Below, one piece after another: positions 46,149 to 54,472 of a stretch of 64,000 bases of DNA. A program made the translations under genes and the position numbers. The DNA comes from Oscillospiraceae bacterium (GTDB lineage: Bacteria; Bacillota; Clostridia; Oscillospirales; Ruminococcaceae). The notes beneath the pieces were generated by a model. That model made no database searches. It was not told where the DNA came from and saw only the letters and a list, made by a program, of their open reading frames with translations. The DNA is taken from contig JAETSI010000005.1 of NCBI GenBank assembly GCA_021769725.1, positions 62,001 through 126,000 on the forward strand, read 5' to 3'. The number at the start of each line of letters is the position of its first letter. Within the stretch, counting starts at the first letter, position 1.

Positions 46149-46164
46149 TATTTCCCTCCCTCTC

Positions 46165-46193
46165 AAAACGGACTCTTCGGAGTCCGTTTTTTG
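46165..46193 (+). terminator. PL11 gene terminator
   Basis: AAAACGGACTC-TTCG-GAGTCCGTTTT with a T tract; UUCG tetraloop. Confidence 0.92.
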
Positions 46194-46280
46194 TTGAGTA
46201 TAGATTTAGACGAATTTTCCGCCATTAAAAGTAAAAAAATAATTTTCTCAAAATAACTTGAAAAAATTTCAAAAAAGGGG

Positions 46281-46309
46281 TTGACAAATCATTTTTTTTC
46301 TGATATAAT
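46281..46309 (+). promoter_or_regulatory. tRNA-Leu promoter
   Basis: TTGACA (46281-46286), a 17-nt spacer and TATAAT (46304-46309) with TGA before it: perfect consensus. Confidence 0.9.
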
Positions 46310-46335
46310 ATTAAAGCAGTCAGGAAATGACAAAT

Positions 46336-46420
46336 GCGAGTGTGCTGGAATAGGCAGACAGGCACGTTTGAGGGGCGTGTGTCAATCGACGTATGGGTTC
46401 AAGTCCCATTACTCGCACCA
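46336..46420 (+). tRNA. tRNA-Leu (anticodon GAG)
   Basis: The 85-nt cloverleaf has acceptor arms GCGAGTG/TACTCGC, anticodon stem CACGT/GCGTG around the loop TTGAGGG (GAG), a long class II variable arm (about TGTCAATCGACGTA) and T arm ATGGG-TTCAAGT-CCCAT. The 3' CCA is encoded. It reads CUC and CUU leucine codons. It has its own promoter and terminator. Confidence 0.95.
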
Positions 46421-46447
46421 GACTCCACGGTAATCCGTGGAGTTTTT
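46421..46447 (+). terminator. tRNA-Leu terminator
   Basis: ACTCCACGG-TAAT-CCGTGGAGT followed by TTTTTT. Confidence 0.92.
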
Positions 46448-46472
46448 TGTTGCAAAAAATTCGGAACAGATT

Positions 46473-46943
46473 TCATTTATCTGTTCCGATTTTTTTGCGC
46501 AGTCTCAGTTTACGGAAAAATTCCGACAGCAGTCCGGAACATTCCGGCTCCATAACGCCTCCTATAATTTCCGGACGATAATTATAAGGCAATTCAAACA
46601 TCTTCTGTACAGAAACAGCAGAACCACTTTTCTTATCGTAAGCGCCGAATATTACCTGGTCTATACGGGAATTAATTATTGCTCCGCAGCACATGGGACA
46701 GGGTTCCAGAGTAACATACATTGCACAATCCGGAAGCCGCCATCCACCAAGATTACGGCAGGCTTCGTTAATAGCTATTATTTCAGCGTGAGCAAGAGCA
46801 TTTTTGGCTCCCTCACGCATATTTCTGCCTTCTCCAACGATCCTTCCTGTTTTCCGCTGAATAATAACAGCCCCTACTGGAACTTCTCCCTCGTCAAATG
46901 CTTCTCTGGCAAGATCTAAAGCACGTTTCATATATGCTTCCAT
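46473..46943 (-). CDS. tadA: tRNA-specific adenosine deaminase
   Basis: This 156-residue enzyme deaminates A34 to inosine in tRNA-Arg(ACG). The zinc and catalytic motifs are HAEIIAI (His ligand and proton-shuttle Glu) and PCPMCCGAI (two Cys ligands). It opens MKRALDLAREAFDEGEVPVGAVII and has GAYDKKSGSAVS in the C-terminal part, typical of TadA. The start is ATG with GAGGGG upstream. It is convergent with the tRNA gene. Confidence 0.96.
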   Translation of the reverse strand: MEAYMKRALDLAREAFDEGEVPVGAVIIQRKTGRIVGEGRNMREGAKNALAHAEIIAINEACRNLGGWRLPDCAMYVTLEPCPMCCGAIINSRIDQVIFGAYDKKSGSAVSVQKMFELPYNYRPEIIGGVMEPECSGLLSEFFRKLRLRKKIGTDK

Positions 46944-46957
46944 TTCAACCCCTCAAA

Positions 46958-48124
46958 CTACATCAGCAATGCACTTATTGCCTGTATAATACAAAGGATT
47001 GAGACAGCCGAGAACGGAAAAACCTTGACTGCAAAAGCAAGACGCTTTGATTCATTGAACTCTGACTCATACTTAACTATATAATGTTTCTTTTTTCTGT
47101 CCCCTGTAAGCATAACAGACGTCGCAAGGATAATCCCCAGCAAAAACACCATGATCATAAACAGATTGCGTGTCAATACCATATTTTCCGAGGCGTCCAC
47201 CTCAAGGATCACAAGGGCAAGCTGATACATCTTATAAACGATACGCACAATGATAGCCGTAAAAATCGTACCGCTCCTCAGCATTCCTACCGACGAAACA
47301 AAAGACATCAGCAATGCCGCAGGCATGGCGAAAAAATCTCCGGTAAGAAGTACTGCCATCATAGTAGTTATGACTATCGCCGTTATATCGCCGAATTGTC
47401 TTAAAGCTGAAAAGATACCGCCTCTAAAAAGCAATTCTGTCAGAATAGAAAGTATCACTATGTCGAATATAGTATAGACAACAAATTCAGACTGTCCCCA
47501 TGCAGAAACATCTGTATCCAAAGATGCAAAATATGTGTATATATCTTTCGTTTCGCTGGAATAAGCATCCGGCAGACAGGCTATAGTACAAAAAATCATT
47601 GAAAATCCTATCGCACCGACGATTTCCGCTGAATCACGAACAGTATGCATGATCCCTGCCTTAAGCGGCATTTTCATTTTTTTATGAAGATATATCACCG
47701 GTGTCAGCAAAGTCATAAGAGCAAGTAATATAGTTGCAGAAATGATCTCCGTGCTTCCTCCGTATACGCCTGAACTGAAAATGGTAGTATGAATATCAAA
47801 ACCGATCAGATCAAGAATATCAATGACAAGCTTACCAATAATACTCTTAAAAGCCACAACTATAAGCATCAGTATTCCAATTTCACGCATTATAGAGCCA
47901 AAAACTTTCTTGCCCTCGTCTGTTTGGGATGGAGTTTCAAACCCTTTGCTTTCATTAAATATTTTTTCTTTATTATTTTTTTCAAAGTTAAAAGCGTATG
48001 GATTATCCTTACTTTTGCGCCATTCCTTAAAATTTCCTTTATATCCGGACCCGTGAACAGCAGCGTCGAACTCATCCACAACGTTGATTATTTTTTTTTC
48101 TTCAGAATCAGATTGTTTTGTCAT
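46958..48124 (-). CDS. CPBP-like integral membrane protein (possible CAAX/bacteriocin-type protease)
   Basis: This 388-residue protein starts at the ATG at 48124 (MTKQSDSEEKKIINVV) after GGAGGTG; longer frames lack a site. A hydrophilic region of about 90 residues precedes eight membrane helices. The segment ILTELLFRGGIFSALRQFG resembles the first CPBP motif (EExxxR), but the first Glu is Thr. The following GDFFAMPAALLMSFVSSVGMLRSGTIFTAI matches motif 2-3 spacing without the usual HxxxN. Activity is therefore doubtful; it may be an inactive relative. The gene has its own promoter. Confidence 0.7.
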   Translation of the reverse strand: MTKQSDSEEKKIINVVDEFDAAVHGSGYKGNFKEWRKSKDNPYAFNFEKNNKEKIFNESKGFETPSQTDEGKKVFGSIMREIGILMLIVVAFKSIIGKLVIDILDLIGFDIHTTIFSSGVYGGSTEIISATILLALMTLLTPVIYLHKKMKMPLKAGIMHTVRDSAEIVGAIGFSMIFCTIACLPDAYSSETKDIYTYFASLDTDVSAWGQSEFVVYTIFDIVILSILTELLFRGGIFSALRQFGDITAIVITTMMAVLLTGDFFAMPAALLMSFVSSVGMLRSGTIFTAIIVRIVYKMYQLALVILEVDASENMVLTRNLFMIMVFLLGIILATSVMLTGDRKKKHYIVKYESEFNESKRLAFAVKVFPFSAVSILCIIQAISALLM

Positions 48125-48191
48125 TATAACACCTCCGTTGTCGTCAGCGCTTTCAAGCTGTAGCGGATAATAACTGTCACAATTAGTCAAT

Positions 48192-48220
48192 ATTATATTA
48201 TCATAAAATATGAAATTCAA
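48192..48220 (-). promoter_or_regulatory. Promoter of the CPBP-like gene
   Basis: The minus strand reads TTGAAT (48215-48220), a 17-nt spacer and TATAAT (48192-48197). Confidence 0.7.
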
Positions 48221-48307
48221 TGTTATTATTTTAGAACTATTTTCTTAATAATATATTAACTGGTAAATTTGATTTGCAAATAACTCCGTGAAAATTTAAA
48301 AAAACAC

Positions 48308-48336
48308 GTGACAAATTAATAAAAATGGTGTATAAT
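48308..48336 (+). promoter_or_regulatory. metG promoter
   Basis: GTGACA (48308-48313), a 17-nt spacer and TATAAT (48331-48336) with TGG before it. The leader is only about 30 nt, too short for a T-box. Confidence 0.8.
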
Positions 48337-48374
48337 AGAAATAGTATCAATATCTGAGAATTGGAGAGAAAATT

Positions 48375-50321
48375 ATGTCAAAAAAACCATTCTATATTAC
48401 TACGGCTATTGCCTATGCATCGAAAAAACCTCATATAGGAAACACTTATGAAATTGTTTTCACCGACGCCGTTGCACGATTCAAAAGAATGCAGGGGTAT
48501 GACGTTTTTATGCTCACCGGAACGGACGAGCATGGTCTTAAAATAGAGGAACTCGCAAAGGAAGAGGGAATCTCCCCCAAAGAACACGTTGATAAGGTTG
48601 CAGACGAGATAAAGTCAATATGCAAGCTTATGAATATATCCTACGACGGATTTATCAGAACTACTGATGAACAGCACGAAAAGATCGTTCAGAAAATATT
48701 CAAAAAGCTCTACGATCAGGGAGATATCTACAAAAGCTCCTACGAGGGACTTTACTGTACACCATGCGAAAGTTTCTGGACTTCATCCCAACTTGTTGAC
48801 GGCAAATGTCCCGACTGCGGTCGTGAAGTGCAGCCTGCTAATGAAGAAGCTTATTTCCTCAGACTTTCAAAATATCAGAAGTGGCTTGAAGAATACATTG
48901 AGGAACACCCTGATTTTATCGTTCCGGAGAGCCGCAAAAAAGAAATGCTCAACAACTTTATCAAGCCAGGCTTACAGGATCTCTGCGTTTCGAGAACTAC
49001 TTTTACTTGGAGCATACCCGTTACTTTTGATCCAAAGCACGTTATCTATGTATGGATAGATGCTCTTTCAAACTATATCACCGCCATGGGATACGACCCT
49101 GACGGCTCTTCCGAGCTTTTCAATAAATACTGGCCCTGCGACTGTCACGTTATCGGTAAGGATATCATGAGATTCCACTCTATCTACTGGCCGATCATGC
49201 TCCATGCTCTGGGACTGGAAATACCTAAAAAACTATTCGGGCACAACTGGATTCTCTTCGGCGAGGACAAAATGAGCAAATCCAAGGGCAATGTCATTTA
49301 TTCCGACGACGTTGTGGAATCTTTCGGCGTTGACGGAGCAAGATACTATCTTCTCAGTGAAATGCCCCTGAACTCCGACGGCTCTATCACATATGAGTCT
49401 CTTATAGAAAAGTATAATTCAGACCTTGCCAATACTCTGGGCAACCTCGTAAACAGAAGCGTGGCTATGGCAAAGAAATATTTCGGCGGTGAGATAATCT
49501 CCCCCTCCGACTCCGAAGAAGTTGACGAAGATCTCAGGGCAAAAGCAGTTGAAATGCCGCTGCTGGTCGCAAAATATATGGACGAATACCGCATGGCAGA
49601 CACCATGGATGCGATCATGAGTCTTGCACGCCGTGCGAATAAATATATTGACGAAACTGCTCCATGGGTTCTTGCCAAAGACGAAAGCAAAAAAGCAAGA
49701 CTGGGCACGGTTCTTTACAATCTCCTCGAAACCATTCGCTTTCTGGGCGTCGTTCTTGCTCCGTTCATGCCGGAAACCTCTGAAAAAATACTGGATGAGA
49801 TCGGTGCAGGAAAGCGTGACCTTGACAGCCTGAAAAGTTTTGGCGGTCTTGAAGCCGGAAAGTCCGTAGGCGAACCTGTACCGCTGTTTGCACGCATTGA
49901 CGCCGAGAAATTCATGGAGGATGCCAGAGCTAAAATGGCAGCCCAGGCAGCAGAAGCTCAGAAAAAAGAAGCTGAAAAAGAAGAGATCACTCTTGCTCCG
50001 GAAATCGCTATTGACGACTTTGCCAAAGTAGAGATCAGAGTTGCAAAGGTTGTTTCCTGCGAGAAAGTCAAGAAATCCAAAAAACTTCTCTGCTTGCAGC
50101 TTGACGACGGAATGGGTGGACGTCAGGTAGTTTCGGGAATCTCTCAGTATTACGCTCCGGAAGACCTCATCGGCAGAAAGATACAGCTTATCGCCAACCT
50201 TAAGCCTTGCAAGCTCTGCGGAGTAGACAGCTTTGGTATGATTTGTGCCGCCGATACTCCTGACGGAGTAAAAGTCATTTTTGTTGACGACAGCGTGCCT
50301 GTCGGAGCAAAGATAAGATAA
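48375..50321 (+). CDS. metG: Methionyl-tRNA synthetase
   Basis: This 648-residue class I synthetase has the HIGH-type motif (KPHIGNTYE), the zinc knuckle CTPCESFW...CPDCG and the KMSKS loop (DKMSKSKGNVI). It continues with an anticodon-binding domain (WVLAKDESKKARLGTVLY) and a C-terminal EMAP-type tRNA-binding domain (about 545-648; IDDFAKVEIRVAKVVSCEKV). A Glu/Lys/Ala-rich linker joins the last two. Length fits the long Firmicutes form. It is a single gene with its own promoter. Confidence 0.97.
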   Translation: MSKKPFYITTAIAYASKKPHIGNTYEIVFTDAVARFKRMQGYDVFMLTGTDEHGLKIEELAKEEGISPKEHVDKVADEIKSICKLMNISYDGFIRTTDEQHEKIVQKIFKKLYDQGDIYKSSYEGLYCTPCESFWTSSQLVDGKCPDCGREVQPANEEAYFLRLSKYQKWLEEYIEEHPDFIVPESRKKEMLNNFIKPGLQDLCVSRTTFTWSIPVTFDPKHVIYVWIDALSNYITAMGYDPDGSSELFNKYWPCDCHVIGKDIMRFHSIYWPIMLHALGLEIPKKLFGHNWILFGEDKMSKSKGNVIYSDDVVESFGVDGARYYLLSEMPLNSDGSITYESLIEKYNSDLANTLGNLVNRSVAMAKKYFGGEIISPSDSEEVDEDLRAKAVEMPLLVAKYMDEYRMADTMDAIMSLARRANKYIDETAPWVLAKDESKKARLGTVLYNLLETIRFLGVVLAPFMPETSEKILDEIGAGKRDLDSLKSFGGLEAGKSVGEPVPLFARIDAEKFMEDARAKMAAQAAEAQKKEAEKEEITLAPEIAIDDFAKVEIRVAKVVSCEKVKKSKKLLCLQLDDGMGGRQVVSGISQYYAPEDLIGRKIQLIANLKPCKLCGVDSFGMICAADTPDGVKVIFVDDSVPVGAKIR

Positions 50322-50421
50322 GCAGCCCTATCCTTTCTAAGATTCTATGATAAAACTGCATAATCTGCTTCTTTAATTTTTAGCAGTTATGCCGAATATT
50401 ATTAAAATTTATGTATCTCCC

Positions 50422-50450
50422 TTGACAGAACATAATATTTGATGTATAAT
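50422..50450 (+). promoter_or_regulatory. Promoter A of the duplicated membrane-protein system
   Basis: TTGACA (50422-50427), a 17-nt spacer and TATAAT (50445-50450) with GATG before it. The whole block from 50413 to 50478 is closely similar to 51667-51731. Confidence 0.8.
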
Positions 50451-50460
50451 CTTATCAAAA

Positions 50461-50478
50461 ATACATTGTTTGTTGTAT
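50461..50478. promoter_or_regulatory. Inverted repeat A, candidate XRE operator
   Basis: ATACATTGTTTGTTGTAT (arms ATACA/TGTAT) begins 10 nt past the -10 box, over the expected start of transcription. The same 18-mer with one change lies at 51714-51731. Confidence 0.6.
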
Positions 50479-50510
50479 CAGCACACCACTACTTCAAAGG
50501 AGATCATATT

Positions 50511-51194
50511 ATGTTCTGTAAATATTGTGGAAATCAAATTAAAGACGGCTCAGCATTCTGCCCCGGCTGCGGAAAAAATCAAGGCAAAGCGGCGGCTGCC
50601 ACGCCACCCTGCACACCGCCGCAACAGCCCATATATGGCAATTCCCAGCCACCTATGTATGGTAATCCTCAGCCGCCATACGGAGGTTCCGGATATTATA
50701 GCCATATGTCATCCGCCGGATATTCCGATAGGCGAACTTTCGGCTGGATAACAGCGGCTGTAATTGCAATATTCTCTATAATATTCATGATAGGTCAGTT
50801 TTCTTTCAAAATGATAAAAATTGGAGACGATCACCATACAATGAAATATTCATTCGGAAAACTTGTTTCTGAATTATTAGGCGATCTGGACTCAGACGGA
50901 ATGACCTTGTTTATCACAATTCTTTCTGTCCTTTGCATAATAACTTCTGTTGCATTTCTTATCGTTGCACTTGTCAGGGCAAAAAATCATCCTGCAAGCT
51001 GCGTCAGATTCGCCGCAGCGTCCCTGCTCCCTACTGTTGTCGGAAGAATAGGTCTTATTATTGAAGTCATACATTTAAAGAACGACTGGTTTGGAGATTA
51101 TTATCATCTTTCCGGTTCAGTGATTTTTTCAATGATATTCTGCATACTACTGTATATCATCTCACTCATGCTTGCTTCTTCTGTTTCTGACTAA
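50511..51194 (+). CDS. Zinc-ribbon multi-pass membrane protein
   Basis: This 227-residue protein starts at ATG 50511 after CAAAGGAG. A zinc ribbon (C3, C6, C17, C20) is followed by a Pro/Gln/Tyr/Gly-rich linker (about 34-70), a helix (about 77-99, ending FMIGQFSF), a short outside loop and three more helices. Helix spacing and motifs (GQF-F after helix 1; LP-VVGRIGLIIEVIHLKN) match the protein at 51770, so the two are probably diverged paralogues. Promoter and operator are duplicated too. Function is unknown. Confidence 0.8.
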   Translation: MFCKYCGNQIKDGSAFCPGCGKNQGKAAAATPPCTPPQQPIYGNSQPPMYGNPQPPYGGSGYYSHMSSAGYSDRRTFGWITAAVIAIFSIIFMIGQFSFKMIKIGDDHHTMKYSFGKLVSELLGDLDSDGMTLFITILSVLCIITSVAFLIVALVRAKNHPASCVRFAAASLLPTVVGRIGLIIEVIHLKNDWFGDYYHLSGSVIFSMIFCILLYIISLMLASSVSD

Positions 51195-51202
51195 ACAAAA
51201 AA

Positions 51203-51243
51203 CAACCGCAGCAATGGAATATTTCCATTGCTGCGGTTTTATT
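51203..51243. terminator. Bidirectional terminator
   Basis: AACCGCAGCAATGGAA/TTCCATTGCTGCGGTT (16 bp, 51204-51219 with 51223-51238) is flanked by A and T runs, between the zinc-ribbon gene and the convergent XRE gene. Confidence 0.92.
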
Positions 51244-51252
51244 TTATCCGTA

Positions 51253-51615
51253 TTATCCCACTTCTTTGACTTTGCATTCTTTTTCTCTCTGCTGTTCAAT
51301 AAGCTGTTCCATAAAAAGCTCCAACTTACCTTTATTCCGCTCAGTCAGGCATGAAAACTTCTCGATCAGATCAATTTCTTCATCGCTGAACTGAGGGTTC
51401 GCCTTTCCCTTTAGAAAGTTTGTGCGTCCGGCTATATAGTCAATGCTGACATCATAAAAATCTGCAATTGTCACGGCAAAATCCAGCGGAACGGTATGTT
51501 TGCCCTGCTCATAGTTGGTATAAGTGGTCTTGTGCATATAAAGCCGGTGGCATAGCTGCTCCTGGGTAAGATCGCTGTCCTCTCTCAAATCACGTATTCT
51601 GTGATAATGTTGCAT
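51253..51615 (-). CDS. Small XRE-family (Cro/CI-like) regulator
   Basis: This 120-residue protein has an N-terminal HTH (about 4-60: IRDLREDSDLTQEQLCHRLYMHKTTYTNYEQGKHTVP) and the SinR-like continuation AVTIADFYDVSIDYIAGRTN. A charged, helical C-terminal part (about 78-120) probably mediates dimerisation. It lies between two related membrane-protein genes that share a promoter and an 18-bp inverted repeat, and is the natural candidate to bind it. Its own promoter (TGA-TATAAT on the minus strand, -10 at 51650-51655) faces away from promoter B. Confidence 0.9.
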   Translation of the reverse strand: MQHYHRIRDLREDSDLTQEQLCHRLYMHKTTYTNYEQGKHTVPLDFAVTIADFYDVSIDYIAGRTNFLKGKANPQFSDEEIDLIEKFSCLTERNKGKLELFMEQLIEQQREKECKVKEVG

Positions 51616-51675
51616 AACTCACCACTCCTTTTTTTAGTAGTTATACTGAATTATATCATAATTCGTGTATTTCCC

Positions 51676-51704
51676 TTGACAAATTACAATGTTTAATGTA
51701 TAAT
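51676..51704 (+). promoter_or_regulatory. Promoter B of the duplicated membrane-protein system
   Basis: TTGACA (51676-51681), a 17-nt spacer and TATAAT (51699-51704), preceded by TTTCCC as in promoter A (CTCCC). Confidence 0.8.
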
Positions 51705-51713
51705 TTTATTTAG

Positions 51714-51731
51714 ATACATTATTTGTTGTAT
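51714..51731. promoter_or_regulatory. Inverted repeat B, candidate XRE operator
   Basis: ATACATTATTTGTTGTAT, 9 nt past the -10 box; 17 of 18 positions match inverted repeat A. Confidence 0.6.
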
Positions 51732-51769
51732 TGAGCAACATAACTATTATATGTAAAGGAGTTTTTATT

Positions 51770-52624
51770 ATGAACTTGAATCACGACGAAAATTCGTCAA
51801 ACATTAATGCCACAAATCAGAAAACCAAATTCGGAACACTCTATGCAGTCATATTGATTGGACTTTTGGTTCTTATGGGTATCGGACAATTTTTCTTTCC
51901 TGTTTCATCTTTGACATCTGCAAGTGATGAATCAAAACTTAAATCTGCTATAGAAAATGCTCATAGTGTGGAGAATAAAAAAGACTACAAACACAAAAAA
52001 TATTTAGGCTACAGCACAGCACTTAAAATTTCTGCAATTGACGGCAATGATAAATTGAAGTCGGCAATAGAAAATGCAAGTGTGACAGATAAAGAACACT
52101 ATGAATACAGCGATTACATAAGCTATGAAGCCGCACTCAACATTTCTGAAAATGATTCAATAAAATACACCATTTCATCCGGCAATAAGATTTATCCTAT
52201 AGAGTTGAAAAATAATAAGTATCAGGTCTCTTTATCCGAACTGGCATTTAAACCGATTGACTATAAAATAGATATATCTTGCAAAGAAAATCACAGTCCA
52301 CTCATTATAAATGCTGTTCTTGCTATATCAATAATTTGCCTGTTGGCGTGCGCCGTTTTTACAGTACTTGGCATTATAACAATACCAAAAAACACCAACA
52401 AAGCCTGCACTACACTGACAATCGCTTTTATACCCATGATGTTGGCAAAGCTTTCGCTTTTTCTTTCGGCAACTCAGATAAAAAATTTTAGGATCATTGA
52501 AATCAAAGCTGAAAATATTGCAATAATTGCTGATCCTGTTCACATTTCATTAATTCCCATTATAATGCTTATTGTTTCAATCTGCATTCCGATCATCTCC
52601 TTGAAATTAATACATCGTACATAA
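51770..52624 (+). CDS. Multi-pass membrane protein with internal repeat
   Basis: This 284-residue protein starts at ATG 51770 after AAAGGAG. Helix 1 (about 23-44) ends GIGQFFFPV; an outside domain (about 45-180) contains two tandem repeats, residues 55-88 and 94-126, each K-L-KSAIENA...Y-ALxIS. Three helices follow (about 182-208, 218-240 with LPMMLAKLSLF-like sequence, and 255-282). The fold order copies the zinc-ribbon protein at 50511, without the ribbon and with a larger outside domain. No known family was recognised. Confidence 0.78.
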   Translation: MNLNHDENSSNINATNQKTKFGTLYAVILIGLLVLMGIGQFFFPVSSLTSASDESKLKSAIENAHSVENKKDYKHKKYLGYSTALKISAIDGNDKLKSAIENASVTDKEHYEYSDYISYEAALNISENDSIKYTISSGNKIYPIELKNNKYQVSLSELAFKPIDYKIDISCKENHSPLIINAVLAISIICLLACAVFTVLGIITIPKNTNKACTTLTIAFIPMMLAKLSLFLSATQIKNFRIIEIKAENIAIIADPVHISLIPIIMLIVSICIPIISLKLIHRT

Positions 52625-52630
52625 AAACAA

Positions 52631-52672
52631 ATCCGACGCATTCCATTCCAGAATGCGTCGGATGTTTTTATA
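52631..52672. terminator. Bidirectional terminator
   Basis: ATCCGACGCATTC/GAATGCGTCGGAT (13 bp, loop CATTCCA) with T run GTTTTTAT on the right and A-rich sequence on the left, between convergent genes. Confidence 0.92.
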
Positions 52673-52687
52673 AACTATAAAATTTCG

Positions 52688-54052
52688 TTATCCGTTCAGA
52701 CCGTAATATTCCTCTAACGTAAGCTTTCCCTCTCCTCCGGAAGAAAGATACGTGTAATACTGGAGGATTCTCTGAGCATCACTCCCGGATATCATGCCGT
52801 CACTGTCAATATCAGCAGATTTTTTCTGCAATTCCGAAAACATCGACGAACCGTTCCCATTAACAATCGTATACTCCATCAGAGCAAGTGTAGCGTCAGA
52901 AGCAGTTACCATCATATTGAAATCAACATCGCCCATTTTAAAGTTTCCGGCTACTTTTTTATAGGTATCAAGCGGAATAAGGGGATATTTTATTTTATAT
53001 CCAGAATTCGGTAAGCTACAGTAAACCTGCGTCAAGAGTCCGCTGTCGTCATGAAGATTGCCGATAGTATCAAGTACTTCGGCAGCAATTGCCAGATGCC
53101 CTCTCTGATTCGGATGAAAATCTCTGTCATCTCCTGAAAGCTGCATATCAGTGAAGAAATACGCAAATCCCTGCTCGGTTGCTTCAGCGTTATCAGGAAG
53201 AGATGTGAATTCGTTCAGAATGTCAGCCACCTCGACGCCTTCTATATTGTTCAATTCCGTTCTGAAATCTTCAAGTATATCCTTGAATCTGAGTCTTATC
53301 ATACCGATTGCCAGACTCTTATTTTTACTTGAGAAATGCTCCTCCATGTAATCCGGCGAGAACTGTATCGGCTGGTAAACGCTCTGAATAATAATCCTTG
53401 CATCGGGATTTATTGCCTTTATTCCGTTCATTGCTTCCTTGATATTCGGAATTATAACATTGTCTATATACCCCTCATAAGTCTGGTTGTTATGGCAGAG
53501 ATTACCGGAGATATCACCAAGAATTCTACTAAGCTTCAACTGTGCTGCCATACCGTTATTTTCAGCATATTCCATAAGGCCGCCCTTACCGTCTATGTTC
53601 ATATATTCCAGAAGATCGCTTATGGTAGGTTCCTGCGGAATATCGTCTTTGGTATATCCCTCGTTGAGAAAACCTTCATCAGCTGCAAAAGCAAGAAGTT
53701 TTTTTGCTGCATAATTCATCATGTCGTTTCCGCCGATCGAAATAATTACTACTTCGGAATCAGCTACGGATTTCTTCTGATCGTCTGAAAGATTACCTAT
53801 AACATCAAGAAGATCAAATGTAGTATCTCCGGAAACAGCGTAATTTCCGACCTCACACCCCAGATAATCACCGATGATCTGACCGTAATTATATTCCCTT
53901 TCAGGGTCAAGACCGTATCCGGAAGCAATGCTGTCGCCAAAAATTGTGATGCTGTCGATTCCGGATGTTTCTCCGGCAGCCGGTGCAGGCGGCATCACCG
54001 TAAGGGAAACTCCCATAACAGCAGAAAGCAATGCTGATATTATTTTTTTCAT
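52688..54052 (-). CDS. SGNH hydrolase with C-terminal dockerin
   Basis: This 454-residue secreted protein has a signal peptide (about 1-26). The SGNH/GDSL hydrolase domain (about 32-335) has block I FGDSIASG (S41), block III SIGGND (N109) and block V DFHPNQRGH (D311, H313). A dockerin (about 372-445) carries GDVDFNMMVTASD and ADIDSDGMISGSDAQR. It is likely a cellulosomal carbohydrate esterase or lipase-like enzyme; the substrate is unknown. It has its own promoter with a leader hairpin. Confidence 0.92.
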   Translation of the reverse strand: MKKIISALLSAVMGVSLTVMPPAPAAGETSGIDSITIFGDSIASGYGLDPEREYNYGQIIGDYLGCEVGNYAVSGDTTFDLLDVIGNLSDDQKKSVADSEVVIISIGGNDMMNYAAKKLLAFAADEGFLNEGYTKDDIPQEPTISDLLEYMNIDGKGGLMEYAENNGMAAQLKLSRILGDISGNLCHNNQTYEGYIDNVIIPNIKEAMNGIKAINPDARIIIQSVYQPIQFSPDYMEEHFSSKNKSLAIGMIRLRFKDILEDFRTELNNIEGVEVADILNEFTSLPDNAEATEQGFAYFFTDMQLSGDDRDFHPNQRGHLAIAAEVLDTIGNLHDDSGLLTQVYCSLPNSGYKIKYPLIPLDTYKKVAGNFKMGDVDFNMMVTASDATLALMEYTIVNGNGSSMFSELQKKSADIDSDGMISGSDAQRILQYYTYLSSGGEGKLTLEEYYGLNG

Positions 54053-54070
54053 TCCGATTCCTCCCGTTTA

Positions 54071-54090
54071 GAACCTGTATTCACAGGTTC
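54071..54090 (-). promoter_or_regulatory. Leader hairpin of the SGNH-dockerin gene
   Basis: GAACCTGT-ATTC-ACAGGTTC lies between the promoter (54114-54142) and the ribosome site, with no T tract. It may protect the 5' end or affect translation. Confidence 0.5.
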
Positions 54091-54113
54091 TTAATATAAA
54101 TGCCTTTATGCAT

Positions 54114-54142
54114 ATTATAAACTATTTTGAGCAAAATGTCAA
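54114..54142 (-). promoter_or_regulatory. Promoter of the SGNH-dockerin gene
   Basis: The minus strand reads TTGACA (54137-54142), a 17-nt spacer and TATAAT (54114-54119): perfect consensus. Confidence 0.85.
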
Positions 54143-54210
54143 GCATATATGCACTGTCAGAAATTGCGAAAAAAATATATCTTTTTACTTGCATTTATTA
54201 CAAAATTCTA

Positions 54211-54239
54211 TTGACATATCGACGAAAAAAGTGTATAAT
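54211..54239 (+). promoter_or_regulatory. rny promoter
   Basis: TTGACA (54211-54216), a 17-nt spacer and TATAAT (54234-54239). The transcript has a leader of about 225 nt (54247-54472) containing a GCGG/CCGC hairpin near 54392 and no recognised riboswitch. Confidence 0.85.
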
Positions 54240-54472
54240 AAATATGTTGTATTTATTTGCATAGTATTACTATGGCAGTTTATGCGGCTTTGTTTTACAT
54301 CATCTTCGGGGTGCATATAAAAATAAACATTGCTCTCCGCTGTATAAATATAATTATAAACAGCATCAATATATTTTAATGAATAAAATAATGCGGCATT
54401 TACCGCCTTTAAGTAATAGGTTTATAGTACAAGCTTATTAAATCATTTTTGAAAAAGGAGGTAATGCACTGT

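Noticed and set aside
48337..48374. T-box leader of metG
   Set aside because: The expected leader is about 30 nt, with no T-box sequence or terminator.
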